DNA from: an uncultured Collinsella sp.
GTDB lineage: Bacteria > Actinomycetota > Coriobacteriia > Coriobacteriales > Coriobacteriaceae
Length of the DNA: 8,757 nt
Reading direction: 5' to 3'
NCBI GenBank assembly: GCA_900555745.1
Contig: USMH01000031.1
Span: 1-8,757 of the forward strand
The notes beneath the pieces were generated by a model that was not told the origin of the DNA, searched no databases, and worked only from the letters and a program-made list of their open reading frames with translations. Of this stretch, positions 1 to 7,138 are shown one piece after another. Each line of letters starts with the position of its first letter. Within the stretch, counting starts at the first letter, position 1. Position numbers and translations under genes: made by a program.

Positions 1-1279
1 GGCTGAAGGTGTCGTGTTTCTCGGTCAGGTCAAGCTCGCCGCAGTACTCATCGGCATGGGTGGCCTCGTTGGCTGTCTTGAGCTGGCCCACCAGCAGCAC
101 GTCTGCGATGATTACGATGATCAGCGGCGCGACGATGTTGATGAGGATGCCCTCGATATCAAAGGTGAGGTAATCCGGATCGAAGGCATTCCCACCCATA
201 AAGAGAATCTGGGAGAGGACAAACCCGATCACAAAGAACAGCACCGAGGCGATGGCGAGCTTGGGCTTGGAGCAGGGGAGCTCGCCGACCATGCGACCGG
301 TCTGGCCGTTCATGGCAAACAGATAACTCTTGCCGTTCCACGAGGTGGAAAGCATCCACACGGGGAACAGGGCGTAGTCGCTGTCTTCCCAGGTGTAGTC
401 GAGCTGCTTGCTTTCGACCGTGGCATCGTCATATTCGTCGACGACGGTCTCGCGCAGGGCCGAGATCGTACTTTCTTCCATGCGGTGCTCGGCACGCGCC
501 TTGCAGGTCTCGCAATCCTCGTCGTAGCGGTTGGCGATGTAGCCGGGCATATACGCGACCGAGAACGGGCGCAGCGCGTCATAGTCAAACGGCTCGATGG
601 CGTCCATGTGGCCGTCGGGCATCTTGGACGATCCGTCGACGGGTACGCGCTCAAACGAGATATTGCCCTTGCGGTAGGCGTCGTAGTGGTCGGTGGTCGT
701 GACGGTGCGATCGGATTCCTCAGTCACGGTCTCGTTGGTCGCATCAAAGCACACTTCGCCGTCTACGCGGGCGCCGTAAAGCCAAAACGGCACGTAAACG
801 CCTTGGACTTCGTCGATATGGTTGCCGGTGACAAAGCTCTTGGGCAGCAATATCTTGCCCTTGTAGTGTTCCTTAAGGGCGGCCAGGACGTCGTCGCGTC
901 CGAGTTTAAACGGGATCACCAGGTCGGGTGAGAAGTCGCCCGAAAGCTGACCGGGCGCTACGGCAGAGTTGCCACAGTACGGGCAGGTGGTGACGGCGAC
1001 GGTGCCGTCGGACACGAGCTCGGCGCCGCACGACGAGCAGATGTAGCCGGCGTTTTGAGCCAGCTCCTGCACGGCATCGTCGACAGCAGGCTTGGGGACC
1101 GCGGCCGCGGCATCGGCTTTGGCATCTGCCTTGTCCTGGCGCTCGCGATAGAGGGCCTCGACTTCTTCGACTTCAAAACGCGAATCGCAGTAGTCGCAGA
1201 CGAGCTTTTGCTCGGCACTGGCAAAGTGAAGGGGGCCGCCACACGCGGGGCACTGATAGTTGACACTCTCGAAGGCCAT
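1..1279 (-). CDS. Zinc-ribbon membrane protein, YdjG-like (3' end beyond the left edge)
   Basis: The minus-strand frame is open from an ATG at 1279 to the left edge, giving 426 codons with no stop, so the C-terminus is missing. An AAAGGA ribosome binding site lies just upstream. Two TFIIB-like zinc ribbons are visible: C10-PA-C13 with C28-DY-C31, and C81-SS-C84 with C99-PY-C102, joined by an Ala/Asp/Lys-rich linker at about residues 45-75. A further CETC motif lies near residue 256. The middle, about 115-330, is a soluble domain I cannot name; it includes the segments GVYVPFWLYGA and ALFPVWMLST. Two hydrophobic helices follow at about 340-360 and 378-398. The layout resembles Bacillus YdjG, a zinc-ribbon membrane protein that works with an SPFH protein and a PspA-like protein at the membrane; this is from family knowledge. 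It lies 24 bases after the DUF4428 gene and is probably co-transcribed with it. Automated annotation sometimes names such proteins helicases because of the zinc ribbon, but no helicase motif is present here. Confidence 0.9.
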   Translation of the reverse strand, partial: MAFESVNYQCPACGGPLHFASAEQKLVCDYCDSRFEVEEVEALYRERQDKADAKADAAAAVPKPAVDDAVQELAQNAGYICSSCGAELVSDGTVAVTTCPYCGNSAVAPGQLSGDFSPDLVIPFKLGRDDVLAALKEHYKGKILLPKSFVTGNHIDEVQGVYVPFWLYGARVDGEVCFDATNETVTEESDRTVTTTDHYDAYRKGNISFERVPVDGSSKMPDGHMDAIEPFDYDALRPFSVAYMPGYIANRYDEDCETCKARAEHRMEESTISALRETVVDEYDDATVESKQLDYTWEDSDYALFPVWMLSTSWNGKSYLFAMNGQTGRMVGELPCSKPKLAIASVLFFVIGFVLSQILFMGGNAFDPDYLTFDIEGILINIVAPLIIVIIADVLLVGQLKTANEATHADEYCGELDLTEKHDTFS

Positions 1280-1303
1280 GATCGGTCCTTTCCGTGCCGG
1301 AGA

Positions 1304-2041
1304 CTATGCGCCGATGGCGCCGCCGCAGTATTCGCAGCGCCCGCTGGCATCGGGAATGGTGGTTGCACCACAGAAGGGGCAGGTGACCGAGGTCTTGGGG
1401 GCCTTAGCGGCCACGACGCTGTCGCGCGTTTCCTGACGCAGCTGCACCAGCGCGTCGCGGACCTCGGTTGCCTGGCGCTTGGCCTCGCGGTATTCGATGG
1501 AGCCGCGCTGATCGATGGTGGAGTCGTTTACGCGCAGGTTGATTTCGGTAAAGTACGGCGTGTTGACGTGGATGGTCAGGTTAAAGTCGTAATCCAGGTC
1601 GTAGCGCGGCGGGTTGTAGCTCTCGCGCTCGCCGTCCTTGGTCTCGCGATAGATCTCGGTGCGATGCTCGTCAATATCCATATCGCAGCCGAGTACCTGT
1701 GAGAACTCGATGATGTCGGGATTGGCGTCGCGCCAGCGGCTCTGTGAAGTGATGATCAGCAGGCCCGCGTCCTCATCGAGCATGATGTTGGTGCGCCCGG
1801 CAGAGAGCGTGCGCGTGGGGTTGAACGACGCCAGACGCTCGGCATTGGCCTCGCGGTAGGCGAGCTGCTCACGGATATCGTCCGCGGTGCTGGAACGATA
1901 GCCGTGAAAGTAGGGGGAGAGCTTGCCGACGCACTCTTTGCACAGGTAGCCCTCGCTGATCTTGGTCTTTCCCAAAAGTCCCAGCTCGGTACCGCAAATC
2001 GCGCACTCTTTCTTCTCGAACATCTTGTCAAAGAAGCCCAT
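1304..2041 (-). CDS. DUF4428-type zinc-ribbon protein
   Basis: This is a 245-residue soluble protein. The ATG at 2041 follows a GGGAGG ribosome binding site (2047-2052 on the plus strand) at 5-base spacing. The N-terminus carries a C13-AI-C16 and C34-KE-C37 zinc knuckle with the ELGLLGK..I..GYLC pattern typical of DUF4428. The centre, about residues 80-190, has alternating strands (for example LLIITSQSRW and FNLTIHVNTPYF) and may be a small beta-rich domain. A charged helix at about 185-210 precedes a second zinc ribbon at the C-terminus, C221-PF-C224 and C236-EY-C239. No signal peptide or membrane helix is seen. It is the first gene of a two-gene unit with the membrane zinc-ribbon protein downstream, which suggests a shared complex. 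The biochemical role is unknown. Such proteins often accompany SPFH or 'virion core' proteins, but none is visible in this window. Confidence 0.92.
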   Translation of the reverse strand: MGFFDKMFEKKECAICGTELGLLGKTKISEGYLCKECVGKLSPYFHGYRSSTADDIREQLAYREANAERLASFNPTRTLSAGRTNIMLDEDAGLLIITSQSRWRDANPDIIEFSQVLGCDMDIDEHRTEIYRETKDGERESYNPPRYDLDYDFNLTIHVNTPYFTEINLRVNDSTIDQRGSIEYREAKRQATEVRDALVQLRQETRDSVVAAKAPKTSVTCPFCGATTIPDASGRCEYCGGAIGA

Positions 2042-2159
2042 GGCTGCCTCCCATCAACAGGTAGCGTGTGTCACTTTTGATGATGGGCGAGCGCGCGATC
2101 TTTCACGATACCCAGACGGCTCAACGAGTCTCCACAACTGGGACACATGGCCCATTTTT

Positions 2160-2271
2160 GACTAGTCATTGGGGACGTTCTTAAACGACTAGTCGCGGGG
2201 GACACTCTTTGCCGAAGGTACTCATTGGGGACGTACTTAAATGAGTGGCAGTTGGAGACACTCCTTGCCGA
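2160..2271. repeat. Two tandem 56-bp units, each a stem-loop plus GACACTCYTTGCCGA
   Basis: Unit 1 starts with GACTAGTCATT (2160-2170), a 13-nt loop GGGGACGTTCTTA (2171-2183) and the pairing arm AACGACTAGTC (2184-2194), which matches at 10 of 11 positions. Unit 2 has ACTCATT (2220-2226), loop GGGGACGTACTTA (2227-2239) and AATGAGT (2240-2246), a perfect 7-bp stem. Each is followed by a second conserved block, GACACTCTTTGCCGA at 2201-2215 and GACACTCCTTGCCGA at 2257-2271. Both the loops and the second blocks are exactly 56 bases apart. A related GGGACAC lies at 2140-2146. This looks like a REP-type repeat family, and a further copy of the stem-loop lies at 8268-8302. No transposase is nearby. 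Confidence 0.85.
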
Positions 2272-2368
2272 GCTAGAGGTCGCGCGTGCCCCATCTGGTC
2301 CATGCGGCTCAAAATCGCGGCGTGATGTGGACGACTGGGGTCGAATTGGCAGCATTTCGAGCTTGGCT

Positions 2369-2398
2369 TTGATATTGAGATTGATTCTTTATTAAAAT
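2369..2398 (+). promoter_or_regulatory. Probable promoter of the luxR-type gene
   Basis: TTGATA at 2369-2374 (5 of 6 to the -35 consensus) and TAAAAT at 2393-2398 (5 of 6 to the -10) are 18 bases apart in a locally AT-rich stretch. Transcription would begin near 2405. That leaves almost no leader for the TTG at 2412 and so favours the GTG at 2433 or the ATG at 2442 as the start of the gene. Confidence 0.55.
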
Positions 2399-2441
2399 AG
2401 ATTCCAGACAATTGAGCGGCCGGGGGTTAACCGTGAGGGGC

Positions 2442-3977
2442 ATGGGAGACACAACCGCATATTTGCGTCGGGGCATTCGGGAGATTATATGCCTGGCGCT
2501 GTTCTTCTTCACGTTTTTGGCGTGCGAGTATCTTTTTGATGTGCGCATGGCCGAGTTCGTGTCTCCGAACGAGGTCGCTATTTATGAGAGCCTTGTCATC
2601 GGCGCGAGCGTGATTGGCTTTTTTGTGCGTCCCATTCTGTACTATCGCCGTCCCCATGCTATCGACGCAACGAGTGACGTCACGGGCGTTTTGCTGGTGG
2701 CGGCATTGCTGCTGTTGATTATGGCGGTTCAGGTTGAGGTGGTAATTGCCGGCGGTTTGGTGGCGTGCTGCGCGCTGGGCTACTGCGGATCGACTGCCCA
2801 CGCAAACTTTGCGCGACGCTTTGCGCGGACGCCCTGCTTGGCGCGCGCCGCAGCACTTTCCTATGCCATGGGCGTTCTGGTACAGGTGTTCAACCACATG
2901 GTGATGCCTGTCGGCATTCCTCAGCAGGCTGTTCTGGTCGTCTGTGCGATCGCGCAGGTGGCGTTGCTCCACGGTGCCCGACGCGCCAAGCTGCGCGACG
3001 AGTCCGATCCCAACTTTGAACCCAGTGCTGCCGGGCTTTCGGTAGATGCTCTGGAATATGGCGCCAAGTGGCATGACGATCCCGAGGCAAAGGCGGCATT
3101 CCGTCGCGCCGTAGTTCGCCTGACCGTGGCGACGGCGTATCTTTCCAGCGTATTCGCCGCTCTCAACGCGGGCTTCACGACCCTGCATGCTGTCGGAGCC
3201 GTCGATTTGGGCGATTGGCCGCGCCTGCTGCTTGTCGTGAGCTCGTTGGTCGCTGGCGCACTATTTGACCTGCACGGCCGCTCGTATATGAATATCGGCA
3301 TGACATGTGCCGCCATACTGTCCACGCTTTCGTTCTTTGTGCTCATCGTCGATGGTAATGGCGGCAACGAGCTTGCTGCCACGATCATCTTTTATCTGGG
3401 CTCGGGCTTTTTCGTGGTGTTCTTTACCACAAAATATGCCGCCGTCTCGCTCTATGCGCGCTGGTCATATTTTTGGCCGTGCATGGGTCGCGTCGTCAAC
3501 AACGTGTGCTCGATGCTCGTGACGGCGCCGGCGGTGGCGATCATCTCGAGTCAAAACGTGCTGGCTGCGGTCGGTGCGGCGCTCGTGATGTTTGTGGGCA
3601 TTGCGATTACGCTGCTGGGGCAGTTGGGGCAACGAGCCGATGATGCCGTGATGCAGGATGGCCTGCCGCTTGCCACGGACGATCTTGGTGGGGATCTTGC
3701 GCCCACATGCTCCGACCCCGAGCCCGTGGAGGCAGCGGAGCTCACGTCCGATGAACGCCTCGATGCTTTCGTCGCCACCTTTGGGCTTACAGAGCGCGAG
3801 CGCGATATTCTTGAGGTATTGGTCGTTTCGGACCAGAGCGTTCAGGACATCGCCACAACGCTCTTCCTTTCGCGCTCCACGCTCTATCGCCACATTTCCT
3901 CAATCAACAAGAAGACCGATACCGCCTCGCGTGTGGCCCTTATCAACTTCTTCTGGTCCTGGACGCCCAAGGACTAG
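2442..3977 (+). CDS. Membrane-anchored LuxR-family transcriptional regulator (12 TM + HTH)
   Basis: The protein has 511 residues when started at ATG 2442. About twelve hydrophobic helices fill residues 10-400, giving an MFS-like membrane domain. A soluble acidic linker at about 400-440 follows, then a LuxR/GerE helix-turn-helix at about 448-505 (GLTERERDILEVL, then QDIATTLFLSRSTLYRHISSI). Proteins of this build are a large family in Coriobacteriia, and in Eggerthella lenta members are reported to control adjacent enzyme genes in response to small molecules. Here no enzyme gene is co-oriented next to it, so ligand and targets are unknown. It is transcribed away from the zinc-ribbon pair and converges on mgtA. 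Start choice: GAGG (2435-2438) lies close to the ATG; a GTG at 2433 preceded by GGGGG (2422-2426) is an alternative; an in-frame TTG at 2412 has no ribosome binding site and sits too near the predicted transcription start. Confidence 0.9.
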   Translation: MGDTTAYLRRGIREIICLALFFFTFLACEYLFDVRMAEFVSPNEVAIYESLVIGASVIGFFVRPILYYRRPHAIDATSDVTGVLLVAALLLLIMAVQVEVVIAGGLVACCALGYCGSTAHANFARRFARTPCLARAAALSYAMGVLVQVFNHMVMPVGIPQQAVLVVCAIAQVALLHGARRAKLRDESDPNFEPSAAGLSVDALEYGAKWHDDPEAKAAFRRAVVRLTVATAYLSSVFAALNAGFTTLHAVGAVDLGDWPRLLLVVSSLVAGALFDLHGRSYMNIGMTCAAILSTLSFFVLIVDGNGGNELAATIIFYLGSGFFVVFFTTKYAAVSLYARWSYFWPCMGRVVNNVCSMLVTAPAVAIISSQNVLAAVGAALVMFVGIAITLLGQLGQRADDAVMQDGLPLATDDLGGDLAPTCSDPEPVEAAELTSDERLDAFVATFGLTERERDILEVLVVSDQSVQDIATTLFLSRSTLYRHISSINKKTDTASRVALINFFWSWTPKD

Positions 3978-3991
3978 CTAATTTCCCAATA

Positions 3992-4058
3992 AGTTGCGGT
4001 GGAATAGTCCCTAAATTAAAGTCACGGGGCTTTAAACAGGAACTATTTCACCGCAACT
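3992..4058. repeat. 67-nt near-perfect palindrome between convergent genes
   Basis: The left arm begins AGTTGCGGTGGAATAGT at 3992 and the right arm ends ACTATTTCACCGCAACT at 4058. These 17 bases pair with one G-T wobble. Inside, TTAAAG pairs with CTTTAA around the loop TCACGGGG (4022-4029), so most of the 67 bases fold into one long hairpin. It lies 15 bases after the LuxR stop codon and about 100 bases beyond the mgtA stop codon. No T-tract follows on either strand, so it is not a textbook intrinsic terminator, although it may block transcription from both sides. It is more likely a dispersed palindromic (MITE- or REP-like) element. Confidence 0.8.
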
Positions 4059-4071
4059 GCTGGGGGGATAG

Positions 4072-4143
4072 ACTGCGGCGGCGGCAGAGGCAACGGCAGC
4101 GGCGTTGGCAGCTGTGGTAGTGGCAACGGCAGCTGGCAGGGTG
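4072..4143. repeat. GGC/GGCARC-rich degenerate short repeat
   Basis: About 70 bases are built from imperfect GGC, GGCAAC and GGCAGC units, for example GGCAACGGCAGCGGCG and later GGCAACGGCAGCTGGCAG. It lies between the mgtA stop codon and the 67-nt palindrome. Some frames read as Pro/Leu-rich or Ala-rich peptides, but none has a credible start. It looks like a slippage-prone noncoding tract. Confidence 0.6.
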
Positions 4144-4158
4144 TTTTCCGTCTACTTG

Positions 4159-6927
4159 CTACAGCAGCTCGCCGTGGCGGGCAATGTAGCGGCGCTTCGC
4201 CAGCTGGGTGAGCGCGATATAGGCGGTAACGATGCCAATGAGCAGCCCAAAAAAGCTCGTGGGCAGCGGCATGAGGCCGAGCGCATCGGCGATGGGGCTT
4301 GCCGGCAGCCAGGTGACGAGCGCCAGGCCCAGCACGGTAAGAACGCACAATGCGGGCGCGGCGCGGTCGCGCGGGCTCGGCAGATGCGGGGAGCGCAACA
4401 TGTGGACCACGAGTGTCTGCGACCACATGGACTCGACAAACCAGCCGCTCTGGAAGAGCGCAGCAAAGGTCGCCATACCCGCGACGTCGCCCGCGGTGGC
4501 AAGCTCGGACCAGCTTGCGTCCACGGCGGCGGGGCATACGACAAAGAAGAGCGCGGCGAAGGTCACGATGTCAAACAGCGAGCTCACGGGGCCCAGCTCG
4601 AGCATAAAGCCCTTGATGGACGCGGCGTCCCAGGCACGCGGGCGGGCAGTCCAGGCGTCATCGACGGTGTCCCACGGCAGCGCGATGCACACGATCTCGT
4701 AGACCAGCGACAGCAGCACCAGCTGCAGGGCGCTCATGGGCAAAAACGGCAAGAACAGGCTCGCGACGGTCACGGACAGCACATTGCCAAAGTTGGAGCT
4801 CACCGTGGTCTTGAGGTACTTGAGCAGGTTGCCGTAAGTGCGGCGGCCTTCGATGATGCCGCGCTCGAGCACGCCCAGGTCCTTCTGAAGCAAGATGATA
4901 TCGGCGGATTCCTTGGCAATATCGACGGCCGAATCGACCGAGATGCCGCAATCGCTCGCACGCATGGCGGCGGCGTCGTTGATGCCGTCGCCCATAAAGC
5001 CCACGGTGTGGCCGAGCATCTCGCGCATGACACGTACCAGGCGCGCCTTCTGCAGCGGCGAGAGCTTGGCGAAGAGGTGGGTTTTCTCGGCGCGCTCGGC
5101 AAGTTCGGCGTCATCGAGCGCATCGATCTCGGAGCCGAGCAAGACGTTGCTCGCATCGATACCAATCTGCTCGCAGACGGTGGCGGCGACGCGGTCGTTG
5201 TCGCCGGTTAGGACCTTGACCGCCACGCCCTTGGCCTCGAGGGTGGCGACGGCGCCCGCGGCACTTGCTTTGGGCGGATCGAGGAAGGCCAAAAAGCCCA
5301 TCAGCACCATGTCGCACTCGTCGGCGATGCCAAACTCGCCCACGCAGCGCGGATTGGTCTTCTGCGCCACGGCAATTACGCGTAGGCCCTCGGCGTTAAG
5401 TCCGGCGATCTGCTTGCGAATCTGGGCGAGCTTCTCGTCGGTGAGCGGCTGAGCGATGCCATCGATCTCGACAAAGGAGCAGATCTCGAGCATTTCCTCG
5501 GCGGCGCCCTTGGTAACCATCTGGGTTTTGCCTTGGGCGTCGGCGACAACTACGCTCAGGCGACGGCGCGAGAAATCGAAGGGAACCTCGTCGACCTTGG
5601 TGTAGCGGTCGCGCAGGCTCTGGCCCAGCATGGAATCGGGTGCGACGGTCGAGGGTGTCACATCGGCACGGTCGATTACGGCCAGGTCGATAAGATTTTT
5701 GAGGCCGGTCTGGAAGAAGCTGTTCAAAAACGCATGGCGCAGCACGCGCGCGTCCTCGTTGCCATCGGTGTTGAGGTAGCGCTCGAGCACGATGCGGTCT
5801 TCGGTGAGGGTGCCGGTCTTGTCGCAGCACAGGACGTCCATCGCTCCGAGGTTTTGAATCGCCGGCAGCTCCTTGACGATAACCTGGCGACGGGCGAGGT
5901 CCTTGGCGCCCTGCGACAGGCTCGTGGTCACGATGACGGGAAGCATCTGCGGCGTGATGCCCACGGCCACGCTCGTGGCGAACAGCAGCGCGTCGATGAC
6001 GTTGCCCTTGGTGGCGGCGTTGATGGCAAAGACGGCCGGCGCCATAACGAGCATCAGGCGCACCAGCAGCATGGAGACGCTCGAGACGCCGCGGTCAAAC
6101 GCGCTCTTTTCGCCGCGCCCGTTGAGCATCTTGGCGATGCCGCCCAGGTAGGTGTCCGAGCCGGTGGCAACGACAAGCGCCATGGCGGCGCCGTTTTGCA
6201 CGGAGGTGCCGGTAAAGACGATGTTCTTGTAGGCAGAGAGTGGCAGTGCGGAGCCGTCGGCGCCCTCGACGACGGTGACGGCGGTGGTCTTCTCGACGGC
6301 CTCGCTCTCGCCGGTGAGTGCGGACTCGATCACAAACAGGTCGCGCGCGGTGATGATGCGGGCGTCTGCTGGCACCATATCGCCGGCAGAGAGGCGGATT
6401 ACATCGCCGGGGACGAGCTCGTCGAAGGGGATCTCGATGCGCCCGCCGTCGCGCAGGGCGGTGCAAGTGTTGGAGACCAGGTCCTTGAGGGCCTCTGCCG
6501 CATTGCCGCTGCGGGCTTCCTGGATAAACTTCATGCCGCCCGATACCAGCAGCATGGTGCCGATGACGATGACCGTGGAGGGGTCGCGCTGCGGTTCGGG
6601 CACGGCGAGCACGTCGATGTAGAGCGAGACCAGTGCGAGCGCGGCGAGGATGCCGGCGAAGGGATCGATGAACGCGTCGGCGATGCGGCGGGCGAGCGTT
6701 TTGGTCGTTGCCTCGATGGTGTTGGGGCCGACGGCGTTCAGGCGCTCAGTTGCCTGCTCGACGGTGAGGCCGTTTGCCGTGGCGTCAAGCAGTACGAGGG
6801 CGTCCTCGGCACAATGGGTGGCGGCGAATATGGTGTTCTTGGACAGGCCGGTATGAGCGGCAGGGCGCGCCGTGCGGCGGCGCTTGGAGATGGCTTCGAG
6901 TACCGTGACGGTTTTGAGCATCAGCAT
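4159..6927 (-). CDS. mgtA: Mg2+-translocating P-type ATPase (MgtA/MgtB family, type IIIB)
   Basis: The 922-residue length is close to the roughly 900 of enterobacterial MgtA. The family imports Mg2+ across the cytoplasmic membrane at the cost of ATP. All core P-type motifs are present: TGES (205-208), the phosphorylation site D369 in CDKTGT, KGA (473-475), TGDN (574-577) and MGDGIND (645-651). The C-terminal half matches MgtA closely, for example SNFGN (711-715), PFLPM, LPWDTVD, FMLELGPVSSLFDI and FQSGWFVES. The ATG at 6927 follows AAGGAGG at 5-base spacing; a second ATG two codons on is less well placed. Oddities: the TM4 motif reads TPQMLP (Q327) where E. coli MgtA has TPEMLP; the TM6 segment has YE (E744) for YD, with nearby N, S and Q also replaced; and NDAAAM replaces NDAPAL. 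The gene is single and diverges from pyrE. Upstream is a long leader with a small ORF, which suggests post-initiation control. Confidence 0.95.
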   Translation of the reverse strand: MLMLKTVTVLEAISKRRRTARPAAHTGLSKNTIFAATHCAEDALVLLDATANGLTVEQATERLNAVGPNTIEATTKTLARRIADAFIDPFAGILAALALVSLYIDVLAVPEPQRDPSTVIVIGTMLLVSGGMKFIQEARSGNAAEALKDLVSNTCTALRDGGRIEIPFDELVPGDVIRLSAGDMVPADARIITARDLFVIESALTGESEAVEKTTAVTVVEGADGSALPLSAYKNIVFTGTSVQNGAAMALVVATGSDTYLGGIAKMLNGRGEKSAFDRGVSSVSMLLVRLMLVMAPAVFAINAATKGNVIDALLFATSVAVGITPQMLPVIVTTSLSQGAKDLARRQVIVKELPAIQNLGAMDVLCCDKTGTLTEDRIVLERYLNTDGNEDARVLRHAFLNSFFQTGLKNLIDLAVIDRADVTPSTVAPDSMLGQSLRDRYTKVDEVPFDFSRRRLSVVVADAQGKTQMVTKGAAEEMLEICSFVEIDGIAQPLTDEKLAQIRKQIAGLNAEGLRVIAVAQKTNPRCVGEFGIADECDMVLMGFLAFLDPPKASAAGAVATLEAKGVAVKVLTGDNDRVAATVCEQIGIDASNVLLGSEIDALDDAELAERAEKTHLFAKLSPLQKARLVRVMREMLGHTVGFMGDGINDAAAMRASDCGISVDSAVDIAKESADIILLQKDLGVLERGIIEGRRTYGNLLKYLKTTVSSNFGNVLSVTVASLFLPFLPMSALQLVLLSLVYEIVCIALPWDTVDDAWTARPRAWDAASIKGFMLELGPVSSLFDIVTFAALFFVVCPAAVDASWSELATAGDVAGMATFAALFQSGWFVESMWSQTLVVHMLRSPHLPSPRDRAAPALCVLTVLGLALVTWLPASPIADALGLMPLPTSFFGLLIGIVTAYIALTQLAKRRYIARHGELL

Positions 6928-7012
6928 AGGGTCCTCCTTGTTGAGGGGAGTTAGCGTACGTGTCGTATTTGCTTCAAAAAACCTAGATGTCGCTCACGTC
7001 AAGCTCTTGAGC

Positions 7013-7040
7013 CCACAAAGGGTGCAGCGCGCCTTTGCGG
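7013..7040 (-). promoter_or_regulatory. Stem-loop in the mgtA leader, after the small ORF
   Basis: In the minus-strand transcript CCGCAAAGG pairs with CCUUUGUGG over 9 bp (one G-U) around the 10-nt loop CGCGCUGCAC. It begins 26 bases after the stop codon of the leader ORF. A U6 run (6976-6981) follows about 30 bases later, too far for a simple terminator. It could be one arm of an attenuation or anti-termination switch. Confidence 0.5.
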
Positions 7041-7066
7041 TGGTTTTGGCGATCTGCCGGTGGCGT

Positions 7067-7138
7067 TTATGCGTGTGCGGAGTCCTCGCGGCGTGCCGAG
7101 GGTGACATGCAGGTTTTTCGACTAGGACTGCCTTCCAT
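7067..7138 (-). CDS. Putative 23-residue mgtA leader peptide
   Basis: ATG at 7138 and TAA at 7069-7067 frame 23 codons. The start is preceded by AGGAGGTG, fully complementary to the anti-Shine-Dalgarno sequence, with its AGGAGG core (7145-7150) at the ideal 6-base spacing; such a site is unlikely by chance. The peptide begins MEGSPSRKTCMSPS and continues with RRED, ending in AHA. It is Ser- and Arg-rich with two prolines and no hydrophobic stretch, so it is not a membrane peptide. It lies wholly within the presumed mgtA leader, 139 bases before the mgtA start. Enterobacterial mgtA mRNAs also carry a short ORF (mgtL or mgtP) whose translation controls entry into mgtA. I see no sequence similarity to those peptides, so the parallel is one of position only. 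Part of its coding sequence can pair with itself (AGUCCU with AGGACU). Confidence 0.55.
   Translation of the reverse strand: MEGSPSRKTCMSPSARREDSAHA

Larger units (their letters stand above)
2042..2441. other. Divergent intergenic region, zinc-ribbon operon / luxR
   Basis: This 400-bp gap separates the minus-strand zinc-ribbon unit from the plus-strand LuxR gene. From left to right it holds the ribosome binding site of the DUF4428 gene, a block of GGGACAC-type and stem-loop repeats from about 2140 to 2271, about 95 bp with no feature I can name, then an AT-rich promoter region and the start of the LuxR gene. I could not settle on a promoter for the minus-strand genes. Confidence 0.7.

Noticed and set aside
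14..931. Plus-strand ORF of 305 codons
   Set aside because: It lies antisense to the zinc-ribbon membrane protein, whose minus-strand frame has clear CxxC motifs and membrane helices; the plus frame has no recognisable domain.
2160..2271. CRISPR array
   Set aside because: Only two units, no unique spacers of constant length, and the repeats are diverged stem-loops.
2412..2441. TTG start at 2412 for the LuxR gene
   Set aside because: No ribosome binding site precedes it and it lies only a few bases after the predicted transcription start.
4043..4537. Minus-strand ORF ending in a Pro/Leu repeat
   Set aside because: It overlaps the 3' end of mgtA in another frame; the repeat is the GGC-rich tract and there is no convincing start.
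4105..5211. Plus-strand ORF of 368 codons (and another at 5533-6954)
   Set aside because: Both are antisense shadows of mgtA, with the Gly/Asp/Arg/His-rich composition typical of reverse frames in GC-rich genes.
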